This document shows positions 46,715 through 55,940 of a stretch of DNA of 64,000 nucleotides, piece after piece. The stretch is from Stentor roeselii. Taxonomy: Eukaryota > Ciliophora > Heterotrichea > Heterotrichida > Stentoridae. The stretch lies in the NCBI GenBank assembly GCA_006503475.1, contig RSEH01000156.1, positions 49,366 to 113,365 on the forward strand. Reading direction: 5' to 3'. Under the pieces are notes generated by a model. The model was not told the origin of the DNA and ran no database searches. It saw nothing but the letters and a program-made list of their open reading frames with translations. Every line of letters begins with the position of its first letter. The stretch's first letter is position 1. Position numbers and translations under genes: made by a program.

Positions 46715-47029
46715 TTTAGAGGGTTGGAGATTTGATTATTGAAGGGGTTCTTACTAAGAATTGGAAATTTTTAGGTTTTGGTCTATTTTTATTTGGGAGT
46801 GTGTAGGATTTTTCACTTCTTTCCTAGTTTTTAAGTCTATCCATCTAAAGATTTTCTTAAGGTATCATTCTTGTTTTAATGCGCTAGGTGATTTGATAAT
46901 CAAGATTTAGTTACTTGTGCATAATTTAAAGTCCTTTTTACATATACAAATATATCGATATAAACTCAAAGATTGTACCTGAAATGCTATCAAATATTGA
47001 AAAGCTGATTGAAAAAAAAATCCTTTTGA
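46715..47029. other. AT-rich intergenic region
   Basis: 315 bp that hold the promoter of the coiled-coil gene on the left. Further right it may include the eroded first half of the decayed family copy; I see no readable protein. Confidence 0.4.
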
Positions 47030-47325
47030 TGACTCTAATTTGGTGAAGCATTATAAATACTATATTCAAAGAAACTTCATAATTTCAATTGAGGTCGCGT
47101 TCACAGTTAAATCTTATGAAAAAAGAAGAATATTTGTATAAGAATGATTAAGGCGATTGCTTTCATATCTTCAAGTTCGAAAGCGAAATATTTCGAAGTT
47201 CGGATACTAAGTTAATAAATCCCTTATCTGGAATTGTTTCCAATTTGAAGAATTCTGAAAATCTTGATAAAATTTGGATTGTTTGTGATATTGATAACTA
47301 GCTTGGAGGAACCCTATAGTGAAAA
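47030..47325 (+). pseudogene. Decayed copy of the 47772-51858 tandem family (3' half)
   Basis: The plus strand here still resembles the second half of the intact family genes: the ISIEVAFTGK region (about 47075-47110), the FHIFKFES region (about 47160-47190) and the final DIDNQLGGNP region (about 47285-47320). It is broken by small insertions/deletions and by stops; in the last region the glutamine codon of DIDNQ has become TAG. The 5' half is missing or unrecognisable. This is the upstream flank of the array. Confidence 0.8.
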
Positions 47326-47725
47326 ATTAGTTTATTTATGATGTTATTTAGAATATATTCAAATAATAGATGTATTCATCGATTTAACTTATTGACTATA
47401 TTATACAGAATTTTTATAAAGATAGGATGTTAATTCTTGCGATCAATTTGATAATGCATTTTGTGATTCTTTCTACTGAGATATTAATAAAATCTTCTAA
47501 AGCCTAGTTTTTATAAATATTTTTTCAATTTATTTCTGCGGAGTGGAATCTGATTAGATATTCTATTGAAATTTATCGTATTGTTGCGTATTAATAACTT
47601 CTTATCCTAAAAGTATAGTGTGCAATTGATTAAACTATAAATTATCCTAAAAAGAAATTAATTTCGATTTTCAATAATTTTCCATCGAGTAAATAAAAAC
47701 AAGACAATTAAATAATTACAGATTT

Positions 47726-47771
47726 ACCTCATAAGTTTATATTAGAATTTTACTTGAGACAATCATTAATA
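47726..47771 (+). promoter_or_regulatory. Upstream flank shared by family copies 1 and 3
   Basis: AT-rich sequence before copy 1 (47726-47771) and before copy 3 (51015-51060) is alike: both read AGATT(C/T)AC, then ATAAGTTTA, then A-rich and ATTTTACTT before a variable piece and TAATG. Copy 2 has only a weak version. It probably contains the promoter or the transcription start. Confidence 0.5.
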
Positions 47772-48560
47772 ATGTTACTTAATCTTTGTAAAAGAGGATA
47801 TTTGACTACAGCGCCTTGGGTCTTTGGTCAATCATCACTTCCTACAGGATACAAACAACTAACTGAACCCTTATCCTCAAGTCTCATTACAAAATTTGAG
47901 CCTGGTTTCTTTTTTGCTTTCAACTCGATTCTAGATTCATATGAAACAAAAGACACTGAAAGTCTAAAGCAGTGCTTTGAAGGGAATTTATTTTCACATG
48001 TTGAGAAAGGATTTTCAAAGTTAAGCAAAGAAAACATTGAGTTCAAAAGACTGCATAATGATGTTCCTATTATGATTCCACTCTCATTTCATGTTTACAT
48101 TGGTGCTAGTATCAATAGATCAGAAAACTCTTCCATAAAAGAAATAGACGTGATTTCATTAGATGATAATACTGCCAATCCCAAACACTCCATGTTTAGA
48201 AGAATTGCTCTAATGTCTCTCCCTGAAAAAAGTAAAGAATTTTTCAAAAATGCTAAAATTTACACTCATCAGACTAACTTTCTCAATCTAGTATTTTCGA
48301 TTGAAGTAGCGTTCACAGGAAAAAAATTTTTAAGTCTTATGAAGGAAGAAGAAGATTTGTCTAAGGATTATTCAGGTAACTACTTTCATATCTTCAAATT
48401 CGAAACTGAACTCTCTCGATTGCCTTTCGGTTTGGTTAATGCATTAAGATTATCACAGCATTTTTCAAATTTAATAAATTTTGGAAGATTACCTGATTCA
48501 CAATGGATTGTTTGTGATATTGATAATCAGCTTGGAGGAAACCCTATAGTTTACAATTAG
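47772..48560 (+). CDS. Tandem family copy 1, putative mitochondrial NTF2/Tim44-like protein
   Basis: 262 residues from the first ATG; the frame is open 18 bp further upstream only to a TTG. Domains of the family: an N-terminal stretch LCKRGYLTTAPWVFGQSSL, basic and without acidic residues, which could be a mitochondrial presequence; FAFNSILDSYETKDTESLKQ (residues about 44-63); IPLSFHVYIGASINRS; VFSIEVAFTGKKFLSLMKEE; FHIFKFE; and the C-terminus WIVCDIDNQLGGNPIV. The pattern of a helix with DTESL, then beta strands, and a final W-x-C-DID strand recalls the NTF2-like fold of Tim44 and mL45, but this is an inference from secondary structure only. It is paralogous to the two following genes. Confidence 0.85.
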   Translation: MLLNLCKRGYLTTAPWVFGQSSLPTGYKQLTEPLSSSLITKFEPGFFFAFNSILDSYETKDTESLKQCFEGNLFSHVEKGFSKLSKENIEFKRLHNDVPIMIPLSFHVYIGASINRSENSSIKEIDVISLDDNTANPKHSMFRRIALMSLPEKSKEFFKNAKIYTHQTNFLNLVFSIEVAFTGKKFLSLMKEEEDLSKDYSGNYFHIFKFETELSRLPFGLVNALRLSQHFSNLINFGRLPDSQWIVCDIDNQLGGNPIVYN

Positions 48561-49092
48561 TTAAAAGATTAGGAGATTAGTTATAATATCAATTTTTAAA
48601 ATTATTCATCCATTTCACTATTTTATTAAATTATCAAGAGGATTTTAAGAGGAGTAAATAGTTGTAGAATACCATTAATTGACATTAGTTTCAATAGTGT
48701 ATTGAGATTTTATTTATATCAATTTCGCTATAGTCAAACATTTTATTCAAGAAAAGTATTCAGTCTATATATAAATTATTAATCTACTTCCAAAACTACT
48801 TAAACTCTAAGTAACCTTGATTTAATACAATTAATTATTCAAATTATGTTCGGAATATATGAAAGAATTATTCATTGGAGTAAATTTATTGTATTCATTT
48901 CGGTATTTAAATTGGCTATATCTTAACTAAAGAGAGCAATATAATAAAAAATTATTTATTGAAGCAGAATAATTCATGCTATTTCCAAATAAACTTCTTT
49001 AAGGAAAGTCGATTTACACTAAATAAAATATCTTAGATTAACCCAATCAGTAATATATATGAATATTTCTTACAAGCAATCATCCATAAAAT
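48561..49092. other. AT-rich spacer between family copies 1 and 2
   Basis: 532 bp, AT-rich, stops in all frames. It includes the 3' end of copy 1 and the promoter of copy 2. I see no extra copy of the family or other gene. Confidence 0.5.
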
Positions 49093-49887
49093 ATGTTATT
49101 TAAGCTTTGTAAAAGAGGCTATGTCGCTGCTGCCCCTTGGCTCTTCGGTCAATCATCTCTTCCTGCAGGGTACAAACAAATGACTGATGATGCCTTGAGC
49201 TTAAGCATCATTTCAAAGCTTGAGCCTGGATTTTTGTATGCTTTCAACTCGATTCTAGATTCATATGAAACGAAAGACACTGAAAGTCTAAAGCAGTGTC
49301 TTGAAGCAAATTTATTTTCTAGAGTTCAGGAAGGATTTTCAAAGCTAAGTGAAGAAGGAATTGAGTTTAAAAGACTGCACAAAGATGATCCCATCATGAT
49401 TCCCCTTTCACTAAACATTCACTCAGGTGTTAATATCAACAGATCTGAAAACTGCTCCAAAAGTCAAATGCAGATAATTTCCCTAGATGAAAAAGTTTCT
49501 CAAGGTATGCTATCCACAATTGAAACAATTATGGGAAAAAAAATCCCTTCTCATGCCTTCAATTTGATGAAAAATTCAAAAATCTATATTTATAATGGCA
49601 GCATTATCAACTTGATTATTTCAATTGAAGTTGCATTCACAGGTAAAACTTTTTTAAGTCTTATGAAAGACGGAAACAATTTGTCTAAGAATTATTCAGG
49701 CAACTGCTTTCATATCTTCAAGTTCGAAAGTGAAATTTTTAGAAGCTCGGGCCCTCAGTCAATAGTTGATAGATTTGCGTTAATTGGAAAATTTTCAAAG
49801 TTGAATGATTCTGAAATTCTCAATAAATCATGGATTCTTTGTGATATTGATAACCAACTTGGAGGAAATCCTTTAGTTAAAGATTAG
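49093..49887 (+). CDS. Tandem family copy 2
   Basis: 264 residues. Same layout as copies 1 and 3: FKLCKRGYVAAAPWLFGQSS at the start; YAFNSILDSYETKDTESLKQ; IPLSLNIHSGVNINRSENC; a variable middle; IISIEVAFTGKTFLSLMKDG; NYSGNCFHIFKFESEIF; and WILCDIDNQLGGNPLVKD at the end. Most divergence from copy 1 lies at residues about 128-180 and 215-240. All three open frames are intact, which suggests selection. No signal for membrane helices. Confidence 0.85.
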   Translation: MLFKLCKRGYVAAAPWLFGQSSLPAGYKQMTDDALSLSIISKLEPGFLYAFNSILDSYETKDTESLKQCLEANLFSRVQEGFSKLSEEGIEFKRLHKDDPIMIPLSLNIHSGVNINRSENCSKSQMQIISLDEKVSQGMLSTIETIMGKKIPSHAFNLMKNSKIYIYNGSIINLIISIEVAFTGKTFLSLMKDGNNLSKNYSGNCFHIFKFESEIFRSSGPQSIVDRFALIGKFSKLNDSEILNKSWILCDIDNQLGGNPLVKD

Positions 49888-51060
49888 TTTAGTTATTAGA
49901 TTATTAGAGTATATTATAATTATATAAGTTGTCATCTAATTGACTTTTTAGTTAGATTATTTGGCTTATTTTTTAAGATAAGCGAATATTTTAGTGATCA
50001 AAATATTGATTAAAAAATTTCCTTAATTATTTACTCATAGGTTATCGATTTCGGAATTTTATTATCATAATTTTTTAGCATATCGTAAAATAAAATTGTA
50101 CATCATATCAAACTTTAAAAATGATAATGATACATTTAGCATGGACAAACTTATGATTGATTTATCAAAATAGCGATTTATAAAAGTGCTATTCTTCTTT
50201 TAAACTACACGAAGATCAAACTATCAGTATTATCTTTGATTTTTAATCACTTTTGAATACCTATAAATATATCCAATAATCAATTTTACATTAATTTATT
50301 ATGAATTTCCACTTATTGTGGAAAACTTGCTAATTAATGGGTAAATAATAATTCATGCAGCTTAATTACCGAGATTATCCACACTTCACACTAATTTTTA
50401 AAATTTCTACTTAATTTACTCAAAGAATCAATTCAAGGTACATTGAAATGAAGAATTCTAAAATATTATAATCAAAACTTGACGTAATCAACCTTTCATA
50501 TCTTAAATTCAAATAAATTTTGACTTAATTAAACCCAAATCTTTAGTTGTAAGGTTTAAATGATAAAGACCTTATTGAATCCTGATTATATAATATGTCA
50601 TTTTATAATCACTTCTTACCTTGATTATAGATTTGAAATCCTTTTCATTAACATTACTTAATAATACTTGATTTATATTGCTGTATATTTCCATTTGTTT
50701 TATATATATCATTTTCGCTCTAATAAATACTTAATTCCATACTTAAATACTTAAACTTTGATTAAACTTCTGTATTAGAGTTTTCTTTATCAACTTAAAC
50801 GAAAAGATTGATCAAAATCCTTTAGACTTTTAGTAATATTTACAATTAGATATCATTTTGACTAATTCTCTACTCCTTGCTATAAACTTCAAATTATATA
50901 AATTATAGTGTGCTATATATTAAAATGTAAGTTAATCAGAGAAAAATAATCAGGGTGAATTTAAAATAAGCTTCATTAAAGTATAAAACTTCACGACAAA
51001 TAATTTTAGATTCACTTTATAAGTTTAAATCTAAATTTTACTTACCATCAACATCTTATA
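49888..51060. other. 1.2-kb AT-rich spacer between family copies 2 and 3
   Basis: Very AT-rich, with no ORF, no RNA gene and no recognisable remnant of the family. The right end (about 51015-51060) resembles the flank of copy 1 and probably holds the promoter of copy 3. Confidence 0.5.
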
Positions 51061-51858
51061 ATGTTATTTAAGCTTTGTAAAAGAGGTTATTTTAATGCTG
51101 CCCCTTGGGTCTTTGGACAATCATCTCTTTCTGCAGGCTACGAAGAAATAAAAGACCCTTATTGCTCAAATATAATTAAAAGCCTTGACCCTGGTTTTTT
51201 ATACGCTTTCAACTCGATTCTAGATTCATATGAAACAAGAGACACTGAAAGTCTAAAGCAGTGCCTTGAAGGGAATTTATTTTCATATGTTGAGGAAGGA
51301 TTTTCAAAGCTAAGCAAAGAAAACATTGAGTTCAAAAGACTGCACAGAGATACTCCTATTATTATTCCACTTACATTTAGTTTCAACATCGGCCCTAGTA
51401 TCAATAGATCAGAAAACTCTAGATTTAGACCATTAGAGGTGATTACAATAGGACAAAAAGGTTCGGGAGGCATATTACAATCTGTTGTTGGTAATATTGG
51501 CAGAATCATGATTCCTTCTAGACTTAAAGAACTTACTAAAAATTCAAAATACTTTATTTATCGAGAAATGCTCTGGAATGTAATATTTGTAATTGAGGTA
51601 GCATTTGTAGGAAAAAAATTTTTGAGTCTTATGAGGAAAGAAGAAGATTTATCTAAAAATTATTCAGGTAACTACTTTCATATCTTCAAATTTGAAGCTA
51701 ACATGAAGAGAGCATCTATATCTTCACATTTTGATGAGATTCTAAGTTTATCGATGGAAACTTTAAGTCAACCAAGTGTAAAATGGTTTGGAAACGAAGA
51801 ATGGATTATTACTGATATTGACAATCAGCTGGGAGGTAATCCTTATTTTAATTTATAG
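51061..51858 (+). CDS. Tandem family copy 3
   Basis: 265 residues. FKLCKRGYFNAAPWVFGQSS at the start; DPGFLYAFNSILDSYETRDT; IPLTFSFNIGPSINRSENS; VIEVAFVGKKFLSLMRKEED; NYSGNYFHIFKFEANMKRAS; WIITDIDNQLGGNPYFNL at the end. It is closer to copy 1 than to copy 2 in the first 115 residues (for example GNLFSYVEEGFSKLSKENIE). The variable middle (about 125-165) is unlike both. Start ATG in CTTATAATG. Confidence 0.85.
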   Translation: MLFKLCKRGYFNAAPWVFGQSSLSAGYEEIKDPYCSNIIKSLDPGFLYAFNSILDSYETRDTESLKQCLEGNLFSYVEEGFSKLSKENIEFKRLHRDTPIIIPLTFSFNIGPSINRSENSRFRPLEVITIGQKGSGGILQSVVGNIGRIMIPSRLKELTKNSKYFIYREMLWNVIFVIEVAFVGKKFLSLMRKEEDLSKNYSGNYFHIFKFEANMKRASISSHFDEILSLSMETLSQPSVKWFGNEEWIITDIDNQLGGNPYFNL

Positions 51859-52029
51859 TTTAGATATCTTGAGTTTATTTATAAATATTGAATTTTTATA
51901 AGAATTCATTGATTTCAATATGTGTTAAATCATTCAGATGTTTTTATGATAAGATGAAAAATTTATCATGAACATTTAATTAGAGGATTTCCTCAATTAT
52001 CGCACAAGTACATAGATTTCACCATTATT

Positions 52030-52800
52030 TTATCTTTGAATAGAGGCTATCTGAATGATGCCCTTTATTCTTTGTTTAATCATATATTCCTACAGCCTAC
52101 CATCAAATGAAATGTGATGATTATTCTTAAGTTTCATTACAAAAATTTATTATGGTTTATTATACTCTTCGACTTGATTCTAGAATTCATATGAAACATA
52201 AGTCACTAAAATCTGAACTAGTGATTTGAAGGAAATTATTTTCATATGTTTACTAGTGATTTTTTAAGAAAGCCAAATAAACATCGAGTTCAAAATACTG
52301 TACAGGGAAACTATCATTATAATTTCCCTTTCATTTAAGCTTTATTCGGGTGCAAGTATCAGCAGATCCTAAATCTTTCAATCAGTAAAAGAGCCAGCTG
52401 GATCTTACTTAAAAACGATATATCATTGGATGAGATTCATCACAGAAAATATTGTCTTAAGTAAATTTCTGAATATAAATTCTTATTTTCCCTAATCTTT
52501 AGGTCGCCATAGTAAAACCGACGATATAATAGTTTCAATTGAAAATCGCATTTATAGGAAATAACTTTTGAAGCCTTATGAAAGATGGAAAAGATAATTA
52601 AGAATCATTCAAATACTTCCATGTCTTCAATAAGAAAATAAAATCTACAACTTTTCACTCACCTTCATTTGATGAAAATAGAAAAATGATAAAGTAAAGA
52701 AATTCTGATTTTCAATCTTAAACAAAAGATTCTCAGTGATATTGATGCCCAGCTTTGATAAAAACCTATTATTAAAGTTTATTAGAAATAATGAAGTTTT
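52030..52800 (+). pseudogene. Decayed full-length copy of the tandem family
   Basis: After copy 3 the plus strand keeps the whole order of the family in degraded form: the RGY-AP-FGQSS region (about 52040-52085), the region of LDSYETKDTESLK (about 52170-52215), the SINRSE region (about 52355-52375), the SIEVAF region (about 52530-52560), the FHIFK region (about 52618-52645) and the last DID-QL region (about 52738-52775). Many frameshifts and stops interrupt it; in the last region LGG reads CTT TGA. It is a pseudogene that marks the downstream edge of the array. Confidence 0.85.
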
Positions 52801-52942
52801 TCCAAATACCCTCTTTTGCAACTACTTTCAATTTCACTTCTAGTAAATCATTCAGACTTTTATCAAGAAAACCTAAAAAACTTAAAAATTTAATTCTAAT
52901 ACAAAAGCTTCATCTTAATCATTTCCACATTAGTCCCCATAA

Positions 52943-54337
52943 ATGAATCAAGATCCCAAAGATCGAGAAGCAAAATTCACAGGATACTTTTCTCAAGACT
53001 ACAAAAAAGCCAGACAACAATTTCAAGTCTCCCTCCGAAAAAGATACCGCAAGCAAACCATATTAAAAAACAGAAACTTTCCAAAATCCCTAAAAGAAAA
53101 CACATTAATCCCATCAAAACCCTTCCAAAACAAATCAACACCTTTAGACCAGCTGAAATCATTAAAAACCAAATTAAAAAACGAAAAATCAACTTTTTCA
53201 GATTTTCCAACAGCCGATGTATTTCTTTTACTCAATGAAAGCCTGTCTTCAAGCTCTTCATTAAACTTGATAAACGAATCTTTACGAATTCTGATTGACT
53301 TGTCAATGTTAGACCAGCCATCACTAAACCAAGAACTCGACAAATTAATTTCTCTTATTTTTCACCTTCTCAACTCAAGTTCTTCAATAATCCTTGAAAA
53401 CTCAGTCTGGCTGCTGGCAAATCATTCTCTCTCTAATTTCGAGACACGAAAAATAATAGCAAATCATGAAAATCTGCCGAAAATTTTAACATTTTGTGAA
53501 AATTTCACTAAAACTGCACTTGGATCAGCTTCATTTCGATGTATTTCAAACTTAACAAGGGCAAAGCCACAAGTAACTTCATCTTATTTTCCATCTTTCC
53601 TTCGAATTTATATGAAATTCCTTCCATTGCTAACTAATCCTGAAACGCAAGAAGAAGTTTTATGGGGAATAAAAAGTCTTAAAAACATTTTTTCTTCATT
53701 TTCGGAGAATTTTGACGAATTTTTCTTGAAAAGTCTTTTGAAATATTCTAAAAGTTTCAATGCAAGTCTTCAACTTCCTGCTTTAAAAGTGGTTTCGAAT
53801 CTTTTAAGACAAAATTTGAAAATAAAAGAGTTTAAGGCTAATGATTTACTTTCTATCTTGACTTTTTCATTGAATAGTAAAAGTTCCAGGGTGTTAAAAA
53901 CTGCTGCGAAGGCTGTTTTTGAAGCTTTGAAGGGTGAAATTTATTCTGTTCGTGATTTGATAATTAAAGGCGTGACTGACAAGATTTTTGACTCGATTCC
54001 GCTGAGTGGTTTAAAAGTTCATCTGCATTTTTTGAGTGTTCTTCAAGTCATGGTTGAAGATAGCGATGAAGTGTCTTTTAATCATTTACTTAATGATAAC
54101 TTGGTCCAGGTCCTCAGTTTCTTTTTGACTTCTGCTTCTGATGACGTGAAAATCACTTCGTTGAACACTTTGAGTGAACTGCTAAAGAAATGTGAAACAA
54201 ATAGCAGCTTAGATGAATTTTTTAAGTTGACTGAAGATTTTAACAAGGCATGCGGATTTGAGCACTTAGAAGCTCTGGCCCTTCATAAAATGTCTGTCAT
54301 CTCGAAATTGGCCTCAAGTGTGCTGGAGAGTTGGTAG
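52943..54337 (+). CDS. Divergent importin-alpha (karyopherin alpha)
   Basis: 464 residues. Residues about 20-48 look like an importin-beta-binding helix: ARQQFQVSLRKRYRKQTILK (basic, with the family's RRxxxxVxLRKxxRxxxLxKRRN pattern). Residues about 85-460 are armadillo-type repeats: FPTADVFLLLNESL, LENSVWLLANHSLSNFETRK (the family's NAxWALSN element), GSASFRCISNLTRA, LWGIKSLKNIFSS, LQLPALKVVSNLLRQ and the final GFEHLEALALHKMSVISKLA. Importin-alpha carries classical-NLS cargo into the nucleus with importin-beta. The Trp/Asn ladder that grips the NLS is only partly preserved. Ciliates have many importin-alpha paralogues, so this may be specialised. Start ATG in CATAAATGA. Confidence 0.75.
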   Translation: MNQDPKDREAKFTGYFSQDYKKARQQFQVSLRKRYRKQTILKNRNFPKSLKENTLIPSKPFQNKSTPLDQLKSLKTKLKNEKSTFSDFPTADVFLLLNESLSSSSSLNLINESLRILIDLSMLDQPSLNQELDKLISLIFHLLNSSSSIILENSVWLLANHSLSNFETRKIIANHENLPKILTFCENFTKTALGSASFRCISNLTRAKPQVTSSYFPSFLRIYMKFLPLLTNPETQEEVLWGIKSLKNIFSSFSENFDEFFLKSLLKYSKSFNASLQLPALKVVSNLLRQNLKIKEFKANDLLSILTFSLNSKSSRVLKTAAKAVFEALKGEIYSVRDLIIKGVTDKIFDSIPLSGLKVHLHFLSVLQVMVEDSDEVSFNHLLNDNLVQVLSFFLTSASDDVKITSLNTLSELLKKCETNSSLDEFFKLTEDFNKACGFEHLEALALHKMSVISKLASSVLESW

Positions 54338-54725
54338 TAGTTAATACTTGATAGAGTAGTTAATATTTTATAGAATTGCTAATAAGATAAAGTATTTTAT
54401 ATATGATAGAGTTTTTAATATATGATAAAGTAGCTATATTTGATAAAGTAATTTATATTTGATAGAGTAGTTTATATTTGATAGAGTTGCTAATATATGA
54501 TAAAGTAGCTATATTTATAAAATAGCTATATTTGATAGAGTAATTATATTTGATAGAGTAGTTTATATCTGAAAGAGTTGCTAATATATGATAAAGTATT
54601 TTATATTCGATAGAGTAGTTAATATTTGATAGAGTTGTTAATATGATAAAGTTTTTTATATTTCATAGAGTAGTGAATATTTGATGATGTAATCTATATT
54701 TGATAGAGTAATTTATATTTCATCA
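54338..54725. repeat. 19-bp tandem repeat array, degenerate
   Basis: Unit of about 19 bp (TATTTGATAGAGTAGTTTA) repeated some twenty times with many variants (TATATGATAAAGTAGC, TTTGATAGAGTTGC and others). Variants alternate, giving a higher-order pattern. It fills the whole gap between the importin-like gene and the small gene at 54761. Confidence 0.85.
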
Positions 54726-54760
54726 TCACGAACTGAACACTATTCTCATAATCTTTCTCA

Positions 54761-55087
54761 ATGGAACTTCCTAAACTAAAAAAACAGATCCTACCATCCC
54801 CTTTAAACCCAGAAAAAAAAGACAACTCAACTCTAATCTGCCTGCGTTTTCCGACCCCACAAGAAAAATACTCAAAAATCTACAACCTTCAAGGCAACCA
54901 AAACGCAACCCTCCTGTTAAACTACACCCAACGCATGGAAAAATTCAAATCCCATTTCAACCAAAACCGTTTAGTACGTTGCACAAAGCATTACATCGAC
55001 ACCCGTCGTAAAATAACCTCCCTCTTACCAAGCACCCCAACTCCCTCAAATCATTTAAACTCCTACAAATTATCATATTCTCCCTAA
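54761..55087 (+). CDS. Hypothetical small basic protein, 108 aa
   Basis: ATG 54761 to TAA at 55085-55087. Lys- and Asn-rich, with a helical middle (NYTQRMEKFKSHFNQNRLVR) and a Ser/Pro/Thr-rich tail. No domain recognised. Its stop codon abuts the stop codon of the MCU gene on the other strand with no base between them. The coding sequence is C-rich on the plus strand compared with the flanking repeat, which supports it being a real gene. Confidence 0.6.
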   Translation: MELPKLKKQILPSPLNPEKKDNSTLICLRFPTPQEKYSKIYNLQGNQNATLLLNYTQRMEKFKSHFNQNRLVRCTKHYIDTRRKITSLLPSTPTPSNHLNSYKLSYSP

Positions 55088-55933
55088 CTAAACCAATCTT
55101 TTTTCAATGACATCAATCAAAGAAAGAATTCGATTTTTCTCTTCCTGTAAAAACCTAATCCTTCCAACATCGACTCCATGTTTATTAAGCAAGTAAGTTT
55201 TCCTTTTAGACTCATATCTACTGAGCATTGTTTCATAACTTTGAGTAGTTTGAGTCTTCAAATAATAAAAAATACTCAACACAAAGCTTGACTGTCCCAC
55301 AGTGAAAGTGATAGGCTCCATCAAGTCCCATCCAAGCCAATCCACTTCATAAATCGTAAAATAAAAAAATCCCCATTGTGCCGCTAAAAGTCCAAAAATT
55401 CCTGAACAAAGTAAAGTCGACCTGAATCTTATCTGCCTGATGATTTCCTCTTCTTTTTTACTAATCGCTTTGATTTCTTGGTCGATTTCATCAACTGAGT
55501 TTTTAAGTACTGACAAGTAAGTTCCGAACTGTTCTCCTAATTCAGCAAGGATCTGGTTGACTAGCCCTGTCAGTTCTTTTTTACTGTTCACGTCAGCTCT
55601 TTCAAGACGGTCGATAAAGCTGTCGATTAAAGACCTGGACTCGATTCCTTCAGCTGTTGCGATTCTTTTCATGAGGTATTCAATGTTGTTGATGGTAAAT
55701 CTGATACCTTCTTCTGCACCTTCTCTGAAGATCTTGTAAGGGTTTTCAGTGGATGCTTCGAAGATGGTTTTGTCTTCATTCTCGAGTTCCTTTAAAAATG
55801 AAGTCATGTCTTGAGTGCTGTCGACTGTGAACCAACACTCGCCTGAACCTGGCAGGTTTATTTTCAGTCGATAGGAAGAACCGACTGGGTAAAGACTGAC
55901 GTTTACCAGATTTCGGAAAACAACGCGAAACAT
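55088..55933 (-). CDS. MCU: Mitochondrial calcium uniporter (MCU)
   Basis: 281 residues. The N-terminus (MFRVVFRNLVNVSLYPVGSS) is basic and suits a mitochondrial targeting region. Residues about 20-100 are the N-terminal beta domain, 130-170 a coiled coil. Two transmembrane helices follow, about 173-195 and 206-226. Between them is the selectivity sequence WDLMEPITF (202-210), the MCU signature WDxxEP, with Asp203 and Glu206 present; the usual isoleucine of DIME is leucine. The C-terminal 50 residues are a second coiled coil. MCU forms the Ca2+ channel of the inner mitochondrial membrane. The start codon lies 7 bp from that of the divergent pyrophosphatase-like gene. Confidence 0.9.
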   Translation of the reverse strand: MFRVVFRNLVNVSLYPVGSSYRLKINLPGSGECWFTVDSTQDMTSFLKELENEDKTIFEASTENPYKIFREGAEEGIRFTINNIEYLMKRIATAEGIESRSLIDSFIDRLERADVNSKKELTGLVNQILAELGEQFGTYLSVLKNSVDEIDQEIKAISKKEEEIIRQIRFRSTLLCSGIFGLLAAQWGFFYFTIYEVDWLGWDLMEPITFTVGQSSFVLSIFYYLKTQTTQSYETMLSRYESKRKTYLLNKHGVDVGRIRFLQEEKNRILSLIDVIEKRLV

Positions 55934-55940
55934 TAATAAT
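55934..55940. promoter_or_regulatory. 7-bp gap between two divergent start codons
   Basis: The MCU start codon ends at 55933 on the minus strand and the pyrophosphatase-like gene starts at 55941 on the plus strand. Between them lies only AATAATA or a similar AT sequence. Each promoter must therefore overlap the other gene's coding sequence, or the 5' UTRs are almost absent. Confidence 0.7.
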
